Below, piece by piece: positions 32,201-43,069 of a DNA stretch of 64,000 bases; the first letter of the stretch is position 1, and every line of letters starts with the position of its first letter. The stretch is from the NCBI GenBank assembly GCA_030374765.1, contig JARGXX010000132.1:208501-272500 (forward strand). Direction: 5' to 3'. A model generated the notes under the pieces. The model made no database searches, had not been told where the DNA came from, and saw nothing but the letters and a program-made list of their open reading frames with translations. A program made the position numbers and the translations under genes. Origin of the DNA: Agarophyton chilense. Taxonomy: Eukaryota > Rhodophyta > Florideophyceae > Gracilariales > Gracilariaceae.

Positions 32201-32771
32201 TGGGTATCAATGTAGCCGCTTTCTGCCGCGTCTCACGAAGGGCTGCGGCTGTATTCAATATTGTTTCGCGTAATGTTCGAATGTTAGACATAGATTGCGA
32301 AAGCTGAGCGGATTGATTGTCAAGTTGTTTCTTAAGATGATACTCTAATGTTGTCTGATGGGTGGTAAGTTGGCTACGAAGTTGTGCAAGTCGCGGATGT
32401 TGTGAAAGCGCATGATGATGTTCCTGGAGTGTAAGTAAATGTTGGCTGGAAGCCGGTTCAAAGTCCGCTTCGAAAAACTGCGATGGGACTGAATGAAGTT
32501 GCTGTGGGTCCAGTGGCTCTCTTCTATGATGGCGTTGAAATTCGGAGTAAAGCGGAGCGTACTTTCTCAGGTACGATTCGAAGTGGTTGATGTCATAGGG
32601 AGTGGGAAGATCTGTCAGTGGTGAAGAATTGATGGAGAGCGATTTGGAAGAAAGGTCAAACGACACGTCTGGAAGATCGAGCTTGGATGCGCGCGGATTG
32701 TGAAGGAGTTCTGTGATGGACTGCTTTGAAGAATTTGCTACATGCCAGGGAAACTGATCATCAGCGGACAT
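29220..32771 (-). CDS. VPS54: VPS54, GARP tethering complex subunit
   Basis: 1183 residues from the ATG at 32771; in-frame ATGs also occur at 32876 and 32927, the latter only 31 bp from a copia element end, so 32771 is preferred (purine at -3). VPS54 is part of the GARP complex, which tethers endosome-derived vesicles at the trans-Golgi. Supporting signs are the N-terminal YSEFQ and VPSQFFEADFEP segment, the long helical CATCHR-type body, an LTRTIRSDRWQEV motif near residue 495 matching the family's LLDNERWKQ region, and a later RHLSLASRTIAL helix. The last ~370 residues are a charged Ser/Lys/Pro/Glu-rich tail that known VPS54 proteins lack, including two tandem ~39-residue repeats (SPNxNSxKSVA...SSESKSG). 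Single exon. Confidence 0.82.
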   Translation of the reverse strand: MSADDQFPWHVANSSKQSITELLHNPRASKLDLPDVSFDLSSKSLSINSSPLTDLPTPYDINHFESYLRKYAPLYSEFQRHHRREPLDPQQLHSVPSQFFEADFEPASSQHLLTLQEHHHALSQHPRLAQLRSQLTTHQTTLEYHLKKQLDNQSAQLSQSMSNIRTLRETILNTAAALRETRQKAATLIPTVTSPILAVQRLTQIQANLNAVKAALNRVHTVANAPSDVSILLDSGEYSAAIDTVANAKTALSDHHLSSLKALGPIRARLAQSVEQIDNALRQQFRLALMENNELTLNHVVSLVNRMGRLPLLSRYFMREIKDGLARELANVTSLSNAAKHAKTSASRAVLLANIIHCAQSESDTSPKNADKEPPEAWKIQMREAHADLDELVSNVVDRMLTNWSVHDTLQERTFIVITPENELTVENCFDEFKAALRFAEEVRSLEQLAEELENMFFVEKKRSALRAKISEKQVAFLGAFHKAHVDTLTRTIRSDRWQEVRATDATTFLLNAVVGPPAEVDPEDESDSTASKTAQPNAAKGSITILDEVFKTVATGVRYVRSMCAYSLLTEKSPALGSEFGRRGNDYCRLFNSLVGKAILGAAALQWSALRSITARHLSLASRTIALAAALAKHVNSPLEKALTGTQVKLILPLVKRSEKDLRDHHAQLLAKILAIMMDRLEAHEKTMKSLPWSKQQEMERFEMPSMYAVTLAKEASVLHRILWSVLPKREVFDIFQRVCAAYGTHLTEAYGSLDGGEEWIRVRVAKDVACLHNRLKALDVFTANPDSFKPLSRLYIRFAKDFFETGIKSPLPPKPKEDRRSGTPPSPNENSKKSVAVGDSKSSESKSGKPGEPKEGPNSEAPTSPNGNSQKSVATVDLKSSESKSGGPAKPKEATTLENKPSSLSTTKSLSSDNNSRSANSTDHDKPLDSADEHSSGKKPVPCSSTDLKTIQSADANIQNPLTGKGLLSEAPSLSKQGKSGREQHIEVESNPSVQGLANVNKLVNEGSIDFKPLSNQAEEEPPTDSSVVLATPGHLHETTTLEGPKDGLPSSNANEHADSPERLSGEEHIDPGNDEKTSHDSQNLSGPDPSQFEPQKSDGLVAKRTSDTEHDKKLEENPLPDVTKEESVECKVTSNLESNCNEDAQGRSERMLDIAEKLETNETQDPAQEAFPKDSSAESP
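30078..30315 (-). repeat. Tandem ~117-bp repeat in the VPS54 tail
   Basis: Two adjacent copies encode SPNENSKKSVAVGDSKSSES and a slightly different second version. Both are in frame, so the repeat lengthens a disordered tail without breaking the gene. Confidence 0.7.
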
Positions 32772-32957
32772 GGCGAGGGAATGAGCTGCGATTGGGGGCG
32801 CAATGGAAGGAAATGGATGCGTGGGGATGGAAGAGGGCAGAGGCGGGGCGGAGGCGGAGGCGCATGGGCGCCACATGCTGCGGAAGGAAGAGGGTGCTAG
32901 TTTTGCGCCTTCACGATTGGGCAACATCGCGCTGGGGCAGCCATGCTCGTTTGCGAC

Positions 32958-33012
32958 TGTCAAAAAGCATTACAGTGAACAGACAGTACATAAAACAGAT
33001 GACGACGACTGT
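32958..33012 (+). repeat. Left inverted terminal repeat of the copia element
   Basis: Starts TGTCAAAAAGCATTACAGTG and runs to the GACGACGAC block. It matches the reverse complement of 37508-37562 at most positions with small gaps. A possible conventional LTR (TGTAAAACA...GACA on the minus strand, 32958-33068) overlaps it. Confidence 0.7.
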
Positions 33013-36000
33013 GACTAGTTTGACTATCTGAAAATGTGACACAGCAATGAATGTGATGTTGTTTTACAGTCCCCGGGTGCTGCGTCTCATTTTTGTTTCG
33101 GGTTGGGTATGACTTGAAGTTCGCTGCGGAGAAACTGGTATCTGTCTCTATGTAATGGTTTTGTGAATATATCGGCCCTCATCACCGTGGTGGGGATTCT
33201 GTGTACCGTTATTGTGTTTTCCGCGACATGTTGTTGAAGGAAGTGGTGGCGTATATCAATATAGTTCATTTTCTTAGTTGGGGCTCGGTTCTCAGCAATG
33301 GGAACTGCGTATTTGTTATCAATGTGATGCGGAGCGGGGTTGGCCCACGACGTGTGGGAGTCCTGCAATAGTTTTCGTAACCACGTGGTGTGTCGAGTTG
33401 CTTTTGTTGCAGCTAGGTACTCGGCTTCGGTGGGAGAGAGCACTACTACATTCTGCTTACGAGACGTCCATGAGATGGGTGTGGAGTTGAGGCAATGTAC
33501 TGTCCCGGAGATAGATTTTCGATCCTTTTCATTCGCGAAATTGGCGTCCCTATATACATTAAGAGATTGTGGCAGGATCGCTGCTGTAGTAGCGAAGAGG
33601 AGTCCGTGAGCTCTTGTGCCTTTTACGTATCGAAAAAGGCATTTGATTTCTTGCTGATGATGTTTCTGTGAGGATTTTATATGTTGTGATAAGCGATTGG
33701 TGACATGCGCGGTGTCTGGGCGGGTAGTGTCGATAATATACCTTATTTCTCCGAGGATATGTCGGTATGTTGTGGCTTCTGTGGCGGGCAGTGGCTTGCC
33801 TGGTTGTTGTTGATGTATGACTGTGAGGTTGTTGTACGGTGTGAAGGTTGGGTTGCAGTTGTTCGTCCCTGTTTGTTGGAGTATGCAGTCGATGGAATCA
33901 GGTTGCGAGAGGTGTTTTCCTTGCGAGGTGCTTGTGATGGTCCAGTTTAGGAATCGAGTGGGTGTGCCTAACCTCTTGAGTTTGTACTTGGTCAACATAT
34001 TGCGATAAAGTTCTTCAAGCAGGGATTGATGCGATTCTAAGACCAGAAATTCATCTATTGTTGTGCTTACGACTGTGACGCCGTTGTTTTTTTTGAGTTT
34101 GTAGAGGTCAGGATCATGTTCCGAGCTAGTGAATCCTAAGGAGGTGAAAAATGTTTGTAGTTCGTGGTTGTAGTTTTATGGCGCTGGAGGAGAACCGTAG
34201 ATGTTTCCGAAAAGTCGCCCATACGTGCTGTTATGTCGGTAAGATCCGTTGAAGTTCGGCATTTGCTTCACGTATACTGGTTTTTCATGTTTGTATTGTT
34301 CATGAAGATAGGCTGATTTGATATCAAAATGTTCTAAGGGCAGGTTCATTGTGGCGTGGATTGCTAACAGCATGCGTTGAGTTGTCCAATCAGCCGTGCA
34401 TGTAGTGGTGTGCTTTGGGTCATAGTGCAATCCCCGTTTCATCAGATCTCCTCTAAGGTTGCACATGGCCTTACGTTGGATAATGCTACCCTCGGCGGAG
34501 CGCTTGTACAGGTTTAGTATCATGAGCGGAATAACGGATTCTGGGGGTGGTTTTAAGTGTTTGGGTAGCCAGGAGATGCTTTGGTGTGCATCTATATTGA
34601 GCAGTTCTGCGTCGTGCGCTTCTTGCCATTGGTTAGCGTCCGGGTATTTACGGGCCTGTGCCAGGATGAGGGGAGGTGGTGTGGTGATGGTTATTTCATT
34701 TGGTGGCTGTTGTTTGTAGTTCGCTCGCACTTTGAAGGCTGTGGGTGTGGTGTCTGTAGGGTCTGTTGATTTTTGATTCGGGTGGAAGTCCTGTGCTCTT
34801 ATCTGTTGGTATGTTTGTGTGCAAAGATTCAGTACTGCAACGTGTGTTAAGGTATTGGCATACATGTATCGAGCGGGGTCTGCTCGTCGTTCTAATTTCG
34901 CTTTTGGTGCATACACTGGGATCATTCCCAGCTCTCCGAATGTGAATAGGCGTGTGAGTTGTGGTTTGGTATTAAACCAGAGCTGGTATGGAGAGGTGTC
35001 TGTTGTGGAATGGTGTATGAGATTGTATTTGAATACCGTGTCTCGAGCCGCATCTTCGCCGTAGGAATCATCGAGTTTGGCTGTCGTGAGGAGTGCTCTG
35101 ATGGATTCCATGATTGTGCGGTTAAGTCTTTCTGCTATGCCATTCTCCTGTGGTTGATGGAGGGTTCTGAGGTGTTGCTGTATGGATTGTTTGTGGTATA
35201 TGGCCTGCATCTTTTTGGATGGATACTCTTTGGCATTTTCACTACGGCGGTGTTGTCGTGGGTGGCCTAGTTTGTGTTTGATGTGGTGTAGTGTTGTGTC
35301 GATATGTTCTGGTAAATCTTTGCGGTCCCGAATGAAGTGTGCGATGAGGAATTTTGCTTGTTGCACAAACTACAAGAAGCATGTGGTTGTTCCCATGTCG
35401 TGATGTGGGTTTGATAGGGCCACAAGTATCGGAGCTGACGTATGCGCCGGTGGGATATTCATGGGCTTTGCGCTTGTGCGGCGCCGGGTGACGTTTTGCA
35501 TGATAGCAAACGCTGCATGTTAGTCGAACATCTGCTGGAAGTGTGGATGGCATGAGTGGGAGGAGTCTTCTATTTGGCGTTAGTGCCAGTTTTTGTGGGT
35601 TTGCATGGTTGAGTCTAGTATGCCAGTTGTGTGTGCTTATTTGGAGGTTGGAGCGACGTGTGTTTTGACTGGGGTTGATTACATGTCGGAGTGAAGTTGT
35701 GGTTGTTGGAGGTCTTGACGTTTGTGTGACTGGTGGAGGTAGTACTGCTGGTTTGGTGCTGTGAGGTTGCGACGGGATTTGTATCCGGTTTTGCTTGCGT
35801 GTCTTGTTTTGGTTTGTCCTTGTTTTCTTTTTTCCGGTGCTGCTTCTCTTTTGGTGTGTTGATAGGCAAGGCTCGTGCGGTGTGCGCTTCTGTGGATAGG
35901 ATAGTCTTGGTATGGAGGCGGTATTGGTTGTTGCGCCAGGGTGCTGTCGCTGTGACTGCTGGGGGGTTGGCTGTTGCGTCTATGATGTAACCGCGTTTTG

Positions 36001-37507
36001 CAGTGAAGGCTACAAGTCCGTATCGTGTCGCTAAGTCATATACGGATAGAAGGTTGTGTCGAAGTGCCAGATGGGCAACTGCGTGTGTCCGGATTATTCT
36101 ATTCCGTTTGGTTTTCAGGCGTTGGATTCCACTGTGGGTGCACTTGGTCTGTTGGTTGGTGGCCGACTGTGTTAGAGTGGGCGTTCGGAGTGGTTGCATG
36201 GTGGGCGTAGGGTGGATGATGTGGGGTAGGATGTGCGCCACTGATTAAGACGAACGTACCGGTTGTCTCTGTGTCGGTTTCGTATAATACGTCCACTTGA
36301 TTCTGTGGTGGATTCTGGTGAGGAAGTATGGCCCAGTACATGTTGGGCGGTGGAGGCTGGGGTGGAAATGGGTAATTGGGTTGTGAAGGGGCTGGTCCAA
36401 GTTGGAAGTAGTTGGCCTGGTGCTTGATTGATCTATTCTTCGGGTGCCCGGGGTCCCGGCATTGGGTATCCGTGTGGTTACAGCGTACACCTAAGGACTT
36501 GTGGCAGGCGCTGAGTTAGTTGGGTGGTAATCGACGGATGGGATACGTGGGTCTTCGAAAGTTTGAGCGTTGATTATGTGTATTGGGCTGCTGTCCATAG
36601 TCCCCGGTGAATTGTTGCGTTCTGGGTGCTATTGATGAGCTGTAATGCGATGCTTGGTAGAGGCAGTGAAGGGATTTAAACAATCGTGTGATGTTGCGGA
36701 TCGTTTTCGGTATGTTGGAGAGTATGTGTCCGAGGATTGGTGTGAGTGTCGCATGTTTCTTCAGTCCGGCTATGATGAAGTTGATAGTAATGTCCTCTTC
36801 GACGATGTTGTGATATCGTGCGGCTACCATCTTCTGCCTGACTGCGAGGTGAGCTTTGAGGTATTCATCGAAGTCAGTAGGGTTCTGTAGTTCTACACTT
36901 TCTGCCTCAGTTGTAAGGAACTGATGATCCTCTTTTGTGGGCTGAGTGATGTGAGCAATAATTTTCTGGATGAGATCGAACGGCGTTGGGTCTTCTTCTG
37001 GTGCAAGGAGTAACCCGAGGATGTCGATGGATACACTGCTGAGAATGGCTGAGAGGATGCGACTTTGTTTGGAATGGTGTCGCTTCAGTTCTGCCTCTTC
37101 TACTCGTGGTTCGGGGTTGCTTCTAAGTTACGGTAGTGCTTCTATTGTGATAGCGTATGTTTTCAACGCTAGGTACCATAGCGCATAGTTATTTGCTTCT
37201 AGGGACGGGATTCTGTGAGGTTTGTCTGGTTCCATTATCGGTGTGCGTGATGTGATGGGGTTGATGCTGTTTGTGCGTGCGGGATGATCGTGGTTTTGTG
37301 TGGTGTCCCGGGGGGTATGTGAGTACTTGGAAGCGGTGATCGCGTTGTTGCAAAGAGTTTGTATGTAAGGGTTTTGTCTTAGTTCTCGCCCTAAGCGTCG
37401 GGCTAAGCGGGATGTTGCGTTATTCGTATTGGGGGCGGTTGATGGCTTGTCGTCGTGCGTGAGGCCCATAACCTGTGACTAGAAGACCATAACTCATGCT
37501 TTACTCT

Positions 37508-37562
37508 CTCGTCGTCGTTGCATGTCTTATGTGCTGTTCTTGCACTGTAATGCTGTTTGACA
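37508..37562 (-). repeat. Right inverted terminal repeat of the copia element
   Basis: On the minus strand it starts TGTCAAACAGCATTACAGTG and continues to an ACGACGACG block, mirroring 32958-33012. Confidence 0.7.
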
Positions 37563-38464
37563 ACGACCACGAAGAAAAGAGAACAGCCAGTACCTTCCAC
37601 TCACAGGTTCTGGGGCTATCGCTAACCTAAAAACTCTCACCCCACCTCCACCACGGGTTCCAATACCCAAAGACTAGCCCGACGCCTTGGGCGCGCACTA
37701 CGACAAAGCTCCATCATGCAATAATAATACAACAACGCCATCCTCACACCAAACGACACCCACGTACTAAAAAACCACAAAAAACACAACCAACAAACAT
37801 GAACCCTTGAAAAAATTTTGACTGCACGAGAAGATAGACGCTAACCAAACATACAGATCCTCCAAACTAGATACCACAAACCATACCCTCTGGTAACTTG
37901 CAGTGAAAACAAATACAGTCATCATCAAAGTCTTACCGCGACTCTAGGGAAACCTAACCTCATCCTTCAACAAACAAACACCAGACCCATTCAACACGAC
38001 TAATAATCGTCTTCTATCAGCAATTATCAGCAGTATTTCATTCGACAGACTAGGCCTTCTCGTCGTCTCAAACGAAGCTGTTTTCTTCTTAATCCCGTTC
38101 ATCAAAAAGCAAACGTAACAGTCTTTCTTGGTAAGAAGATCATTAGTTTCTTAAAACCGAAACCGATAAAATCAAAATCCAAAAATAATCAACGCATTCC
38201 TCAAAGATCATATTCCCGTCCTCCAGGAAATATTTGCATCTCAATATTCTGACATTATTTAATAAAACACAACAGAAGTCCTACAATATAACGAGAAAAA
38301 AGCAACAGGCACCATCAACACCTATTCTGGGTTAAAAATTCTCGAAGATACGGAACATAAAGTCTATTTCAAAATCATATCCCTCTCGCAAATTTTCCAA
38401 AAATCGACGTTTTGGCTACAGTAAAACTTACAAAATCAGTGCGAAAAAATTTTGAAGTAAAAAT
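37563..38464. other. AT-rich intergenic stretch
   Basis: About 900 bp of AT-rich DNA with no open frame of note between the copia and mariner elements. No gene or repeat is supported. Confidence 0.4.
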
Positions 38465-39660
38465 ACTGTTTCAAAAACATAACCTTTATTGCATCCTTTT
38501 TATTTGAACGCGAGTTCAAAAGTTTATTTTTGCTTCTTTAGCCTGTATAACACTTATACAACGCTTTGGAACTTAATCTATAAAAGGATTGATAGCATTA
38601 CTGTAAATATTTTCCAAGCAATCTTTGATACAATTTCTTAAATCAAAAACGGTATCAAACTGCCTTCCTTGCCCATAAACCATTCTGGCCAACATTCCCC
38701 AAATGTTTTCGATAGGATTGAGGTCAGGAAAGCGCGCAGGCCATTCCATAACCGACATATTTAGAATATTGAACCACTAGTTCATAGAATTAGACTTATG
38801 CACAGGTTCATTATCGTGCTAATTAATTAATTCTTCTCCGTGAATACAGTATGAAAAAGGTAGAAGATAGTTTCTTAGAGCCTCAGCATACTTCTCAGAG
38901 TTTATTGTGGTTTCAACAAAAGCCATATCAGTTGCTCCTTTCGTAGAGATTCCAGCCCAAACCATTACTGATTCGCCTTCTGAATGCCTGGTCACAAATT
39001 CTTTCTTTTCTTTTCGTAGATCATGCCAATAATATATCTAGCAATCTGGACCACCAAGGTTATACTTTTTTTCGTCGAGAAAGATAACATTATTCTATTC
39101 CGTTTTGCAAGAAGCCTTTTGAGCACACCATTCAACACGATTCTTCTTGTAATTATCTTTTAAAAAGAAAGTCTTCCTCATGTTTGTGTACTTGAAAAAT
39201 TTTTGACGGTTGACTTCACGCCATATAGTAGATCTTGATAGAGGCCAATTTTGATTTTTGACAATTTTTCCGCAAGATGAATTGTTACGGCACAGTTCTC
39301 GCTTAATTCCACGCTTATCGGCCGGAAATAGTGACGTAGAACGGCCGGTTGAACGCCTTGTTCTGTATGTAGCGGGGTTTTTGAAGAAGTTGCTGATTGT
39401 TTTTGGGCTGCGCTTGAGTTTTCGGGCTACATCTGCTGGAATCATACCGTGACCTACTAATTCCATGATTTTGAGCTGGTCAGAACGTTTCAGAGGCGCA
39501 CCACTAGCCATAATTGAACTAATGATTGCGTAAAGGATATTCTTTTGAAACATTGTTATTGACTTAGTGCGTTTTTTTGGTTGTGAAATGTGCTCTACAG
39601 TACGTGAAATGCCTTTTGGCGCAGTTTTTCTAAAGGGATATGTTTTTGAAACGCACTGTA
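38465..39660 (-). mobile_element. Mariner/Tc1-type DNA transposon, decayed
   Basis: A 1.2-kb element, the usual mariner length. Candidate inverted ends share TTTCAAAAACATA(A/T)CC and CTTTA: left at about 38467-38489, right at about 39630-39658, with TA next to both (38465-38466 and 39659-39660). The first few bases of the two ends differ, so the exact left terminus is uncertain. It is more AT-rich than its neighbours. Confidence 0.7.
38573..39553 (-). pseudogene. Mariner/Tc1 transposase with four in-frame TAG stops
   Basis: One uninterrupted frame of 326 codons from ATG 39553 to TAA at 38573. An N-terminal helix-turn-helix (VARKLKRSPKTISNF) is followed by the catalytic motifs FLDEKKYN, HDNEPVHKS and DLNPIENIWG of the DDE/D family. 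The frame has no shift but four in-frame stops, all TAG, at 39095-39097, 39038-39040, 38819-38821 and 38777-38779. From the family pattern two stand where Trp is usual and two where Gln is plausible, which fits TGG or CAG turned to TAG by G:C to A:T change. Non-functional under the standard code. Confidence 0.85.
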
Positions 39661-40310
39661 TGTTTAATACAGTGAGTTACGTGAAATGATGACGACGTGT
39701 TGTACCTGGATGGTTGCCGGCATGCGCCGTGTACTACAGTGATTTAGTTAGCAATTAGTATGGCGTTTGGCTAATTAGTACTATATAGGTAGGATTCATT
39801 AGATGGAGAGGCTCACCTCAAGTGCCCCTCCACGTGGCCACGTGACGAGAAGCGCCAACGTAGGTCGGGTGGCCGGCTAAAACATATATCCTCACCATGC
39901 ATGGCCACCTCGGTCACTAATGTAAAGTTCAGCATCCACTAGACTATTTTTACTTACAGGTATCTTCAATCTCCGTCTCATCTTTCAAGGCCGTTGCGCG
40001 CTTCCTAGTCTCAACAACTTTTACACCTATTATACCATTTTGGTTTGTTTCGCATTTTGGTCTCCCGGCTTAGAATTTGTTGTTATACACATTTGGAATT
40101 AGAATGGAGAATTTGGAGTTGAATTCATATCTTTTTGTTAGATAGTAACTGAAATAGCATTGTCTGACTCATGAGTTTACCTTAATAAATAAATCATCAA
40201 CTAACGCGCCGAGACACGTCACTAAAACGCCTTTTGCTCCAATTTATGGTCTTTGCTCACGAAAACGACTTGCACAACCAATCCTAGACAATCCGGAGGA
40301 AATTCTTCGG

Positions 40311-41062
40311 ATGTCGAGAACCACCCAGGTTGATGCGGCAGTACAAGAGACGGAAGTTCCCTCGACAGAAGCCCGTAATGCCAATGTGGTTGGAAAAAAT
40401 GAAGAACCCCCTCGTCTTCGTCTGTATATCGATGCAATTATCCGTGTGGTGTTTGTTGAGGCCTATCAAGAAGAGATGGATCTTGTGCCTTTATTTATCA
40501 ATACCTACATCGAGAACGGGGTAGGAGAACAAAACGACCAATTGGTGATGCTATCCATACAGAATCATGAGGTTTGGCAACCCGAAGTAGGGGCGAAAGC
40601 AAACAATGTCAAGGTGGAAGCCCGAGCCTCTTTTAAGAAATCTTATGAAATTCTCGATGATCTCCAAACTAACCTTCCAACTTCGATAACTATTGAGAGG
40701 TAGCAAGACAGAATTCGAAAAGGAGCAGAGCCTCCAGCGAATGAGGATCCATGTTATTATTACCTACCGAAACCTATTTGTAGAGATGTACAGGGAACCA
40801 TTGGCAGAGACAATGGTGGTAAAAATGGGTCGTAGAGCTCCGAAGAGGAGTGATATCGATGACCATCTGGTAAGAAAAAGAAGAAAACCAAAAACGCGAA
40901 TAGAAAGGGGCACAGGTCGGACCCTGATGCGTCAAGCTCAGAAACTGAATCTGGTGGCTCAGTGAATGACAAACGAAGAAGTCCACAGAAACTCAGGAAG
41001 AATTCCAGTTGTAAGGAGGGGAAAAATAACCGTAAGGGTAAGACCAAAAGGTATAATTCGTA
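40311..41062 (+). pseudogene. Relic ORF of unknown origin
   Basis: A coding-like frame starts at ATG 40311 with a first open stretch of 130 residues (acidic, with RLRLYIDAIIRVVF and NHEVWQPEV) and carries on to a Lys/Ser-rich basic end near 41062. It is broken, with about four breaks. The composition (acidic front, basic tail) is reminiscent of a nucleic-acid-binding or gag-like protein, but I recognise no family. It may be a gene fossil or a piece of an old mobile element. Confidence 0.35.
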
Positions 41063-41639
41063 GGAGTTAGATTCCGACATCTCTCTCAACCTACACGTGA
41101 TCGTTTCGTTGAACTGTGATGGAGCAATAAGTACGGATGAGTCCTGTAAGCTGTAACGCAATGACTTGTGGGTCATTGTACTGGCCTGAACCTGAGGTAG
41201 CGTGGTACAGCGGGTCATAAGGTTCGTATCCTTGACGGCGGCACTCCCAGAGTACTTGGTGCAATGGGCTTGCGTTTATTGCGTAGTCCTACAGGTCGGA
41301 GCTACAGAAACGATGGCTTCAAGACCGATCAGTGGAACTAATGTACCAAACGGGTAATTTAGTATCTCAACGGTGCCTACCTTACTCTATAAGAGAAGCG
41401 TCACTCGAGCGAAGTAAATAGCAATGGCGAGGGGCTGGGATCTCCCTGGCACTAAAATGCTAATCTATTACACTAAATAACAAAAAATAATCATCTGTAG
41501 AGCAACGCGTGCGCGTATAACCGGTCGGGGCACCATTCATATGGCGCCCGATATATCGGGGACCGCGTCAACGTTTTTATGAGTAATATAATTTTTTACT
41601 ATTTTAGACACCTTAGCAGGTATGTTACTTAAATCTTTA

Positions 41640-41927
41640 CACTACCACCGTAGTGGACGGATGGACATGCAAGGCTGGGGTTCCACACATCATACGTGTA
41701 TGGACCATGATTGGTTTGCACTACTTTAGTCTACACGTGTAGTCCACTGTCTAGAACAGACTTCAGCCATGGCTTCATCGCCGTTGCTACCACCAAGAAA
41801 ATGGGAACCGAGGGCTTGGCTCTAGATTATGTCGCCTACGCGAGTCTCCATCTCTTAACGGGAGGAACCGCGACTGGTTTGGCTAATCTATCCCCTCGGG
41901 AAGCTCAGGCGTTACTGTACCGTTGTA
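41640..41927 (+). repeat. Left half of an older split LTR
   Basis: The order of motifs (CGTGTATGG, GCACTACTxTAG, a CTTCxTCGCC stretch) parallels the middle of the younger LTRs at 41933 and 61993, but much diverged. The younger element is inserted here, and the matching right half resumes at 62910. Left limit unclear. Confidence 0.45.
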
Positions 41928-41932
41928 AGTGG

Positions 41933-42844
41933 TGTAGAACAACGCCCAGTTAGGGGATACTTGAAGATGCAACTCATAGAATGAGGATTGAACCCTCCGA
42001 GGGTTATGATTATGATCCCCTCTAAGGTGTGCTGAGGTGGCACTGTTTTCTGGTTATATTTCGCCTATAAGGGAAAATTCGGATGGCCCATGGTTGGATT
42101 GGCCCCGTGATACACGTGGCTTAATTTTGGCACCGATTTTCGGATATTTGTAGAACGTTGGACTTTTGGGCCCTGGCAGTGGGATCTCCACGTGTATGGC
42201 CCTGAGCAGGTGTGCATTACTGTAGAGTCTAGTTAGTGGGCCCTACTTAGGGAGGCGAGATCTGACAGTCCGAGCTCAGAGTAAATGGTAACCAAGGTTG
42301 GTCTTCGATACCTTAAGAGGTTCTTCGTCGCCATCGTTTCGGCCTTACAACCCGGAACGGGCTGTGGTTAGCAACGCCTGCGTAGGGACACGACTCCACT
42401 TGGAGAGTGCCCACGTTTGGGTTCCGTGCAACCACCCCCTTGGGACCGCTCAGACAACCTGCGTGCCCGATACCCCGTGGGGGTTCTGCTTACTTGTTGC
42501 GTGCTTTTTGTGTTTCCTTTCGAGGACAGGTTTTCGCCCCTGTATTGGGTTTCCTTTTTTGTTTCGCCCCTTTTCTGGTTCTCGGGTCCGGTGCCTGTTA
42601 GTGCCCGACACTCGCCCCGTTTTTCCTCTTCGCCGGATTTTCCCCCATTCTTTGGGATACCCATACCCATTCCCGATCCACGGTTTCTACCCCTCACCTC
42701 CGTCGGTACTGCCGGAATCCCCCGTGGGAGTTACACCCCACACTACGGGTGGAACGGAGGGCTCTGTCTCTGAGTCTGCCTCCCCCAGGGAGCAAGGCTT
42801 CGAACACCTTGAGAGCACTTCCCGTCGCCGGGTTTTGCTCCACA
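41933..42844 (+). repeat. 5' LTR of the split Ty3/gypsy element
   Basis: 912 bp, TGTAGAACAACG to GCTCCACA. Two bases separate it from the primer-binding site. Confidence 0.93.
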
Positions 42845-42846
42845 AG

Positions 42847-42864
42847 TGGTCTCCCGACTTAGAA
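42847..42864 (+). other. Primer-binding site candidate
   Basis: TGGTCTCCCGACTTAGAA, identical to the site of the complete element at 25335-25352, so both families appear to use the same tRNA primer. Confidence 0.7.
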
Positions 42865-43069
42865 TCCATTCTCGGACTTTTGGGTTGGTCATCCACGTGT
42901 TGGAATATCTTTTGGAAGAGGAAGCACCGTCGTGAAGATTTGTTGTAGTGGTCCCCTTTGGAAAGGGTGGAATTGGTTTTTTTTTGTTTTGTGTTATGTC
43001 ATCCGTTCTCCGGGAATCTCGTGATCGAATTTCATCGTTACCCCGAATCGTCAGTGTCGTGTCTGCAGC

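Larger units (their letters stand above)
32958..37562 (-). mobile_element. Ty1/copia retrotransposon, broken
   Basis: Minus-strand coding in copia order: gag-like part (about 36.5-37.47 kb), protease region with the LRHNLLSVYDLATRYG signature (about 36.05 kb), integrase (HLRTLHQPQENGIAERLNRT, about 35.15 kb), RT (HFDIKSAYLHE, about 34.3 kb) and RNase H (about 33.1-33.5 kb, with SPTEAEYLAA and DIFTKPL). It is broken, with at least half a dozen breaks, and looks older than both Ty3/gypsy elements. Ends: TGTCAAA at 32958 and TTTGACA at 37562, flanked by GCGAC and ACGAC. The ends match each other in inverted, not direct, orientation. Confidence 0.85.

Noticed and set aside
38573-39553. Genetic-code change (TAG as an amino acid) in the mariner transposase
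   Set aside because: Two TAGs fall at usual Trp positions and two at plausible Gln positions, so one reassigned meaning does not fit; ordinary transitions do.
41215-41260. GGTTCGTATCC-like T-arm suggesting a tRNA
   Set aside because: No matching acceptor stem or anticodon arm could be laid out around it.
42298-42948. Long plus-strand open frame inside the LTR, also at 62358-63155 and 14289-14840
   Set aside because: The frame lies in U3/R-type LTR sequence, has Phe/Pro/Cys-rich content without any motif, and runs into different sequence in each copy. It is open because the LTR copies are nearly identical, not because it is coding.
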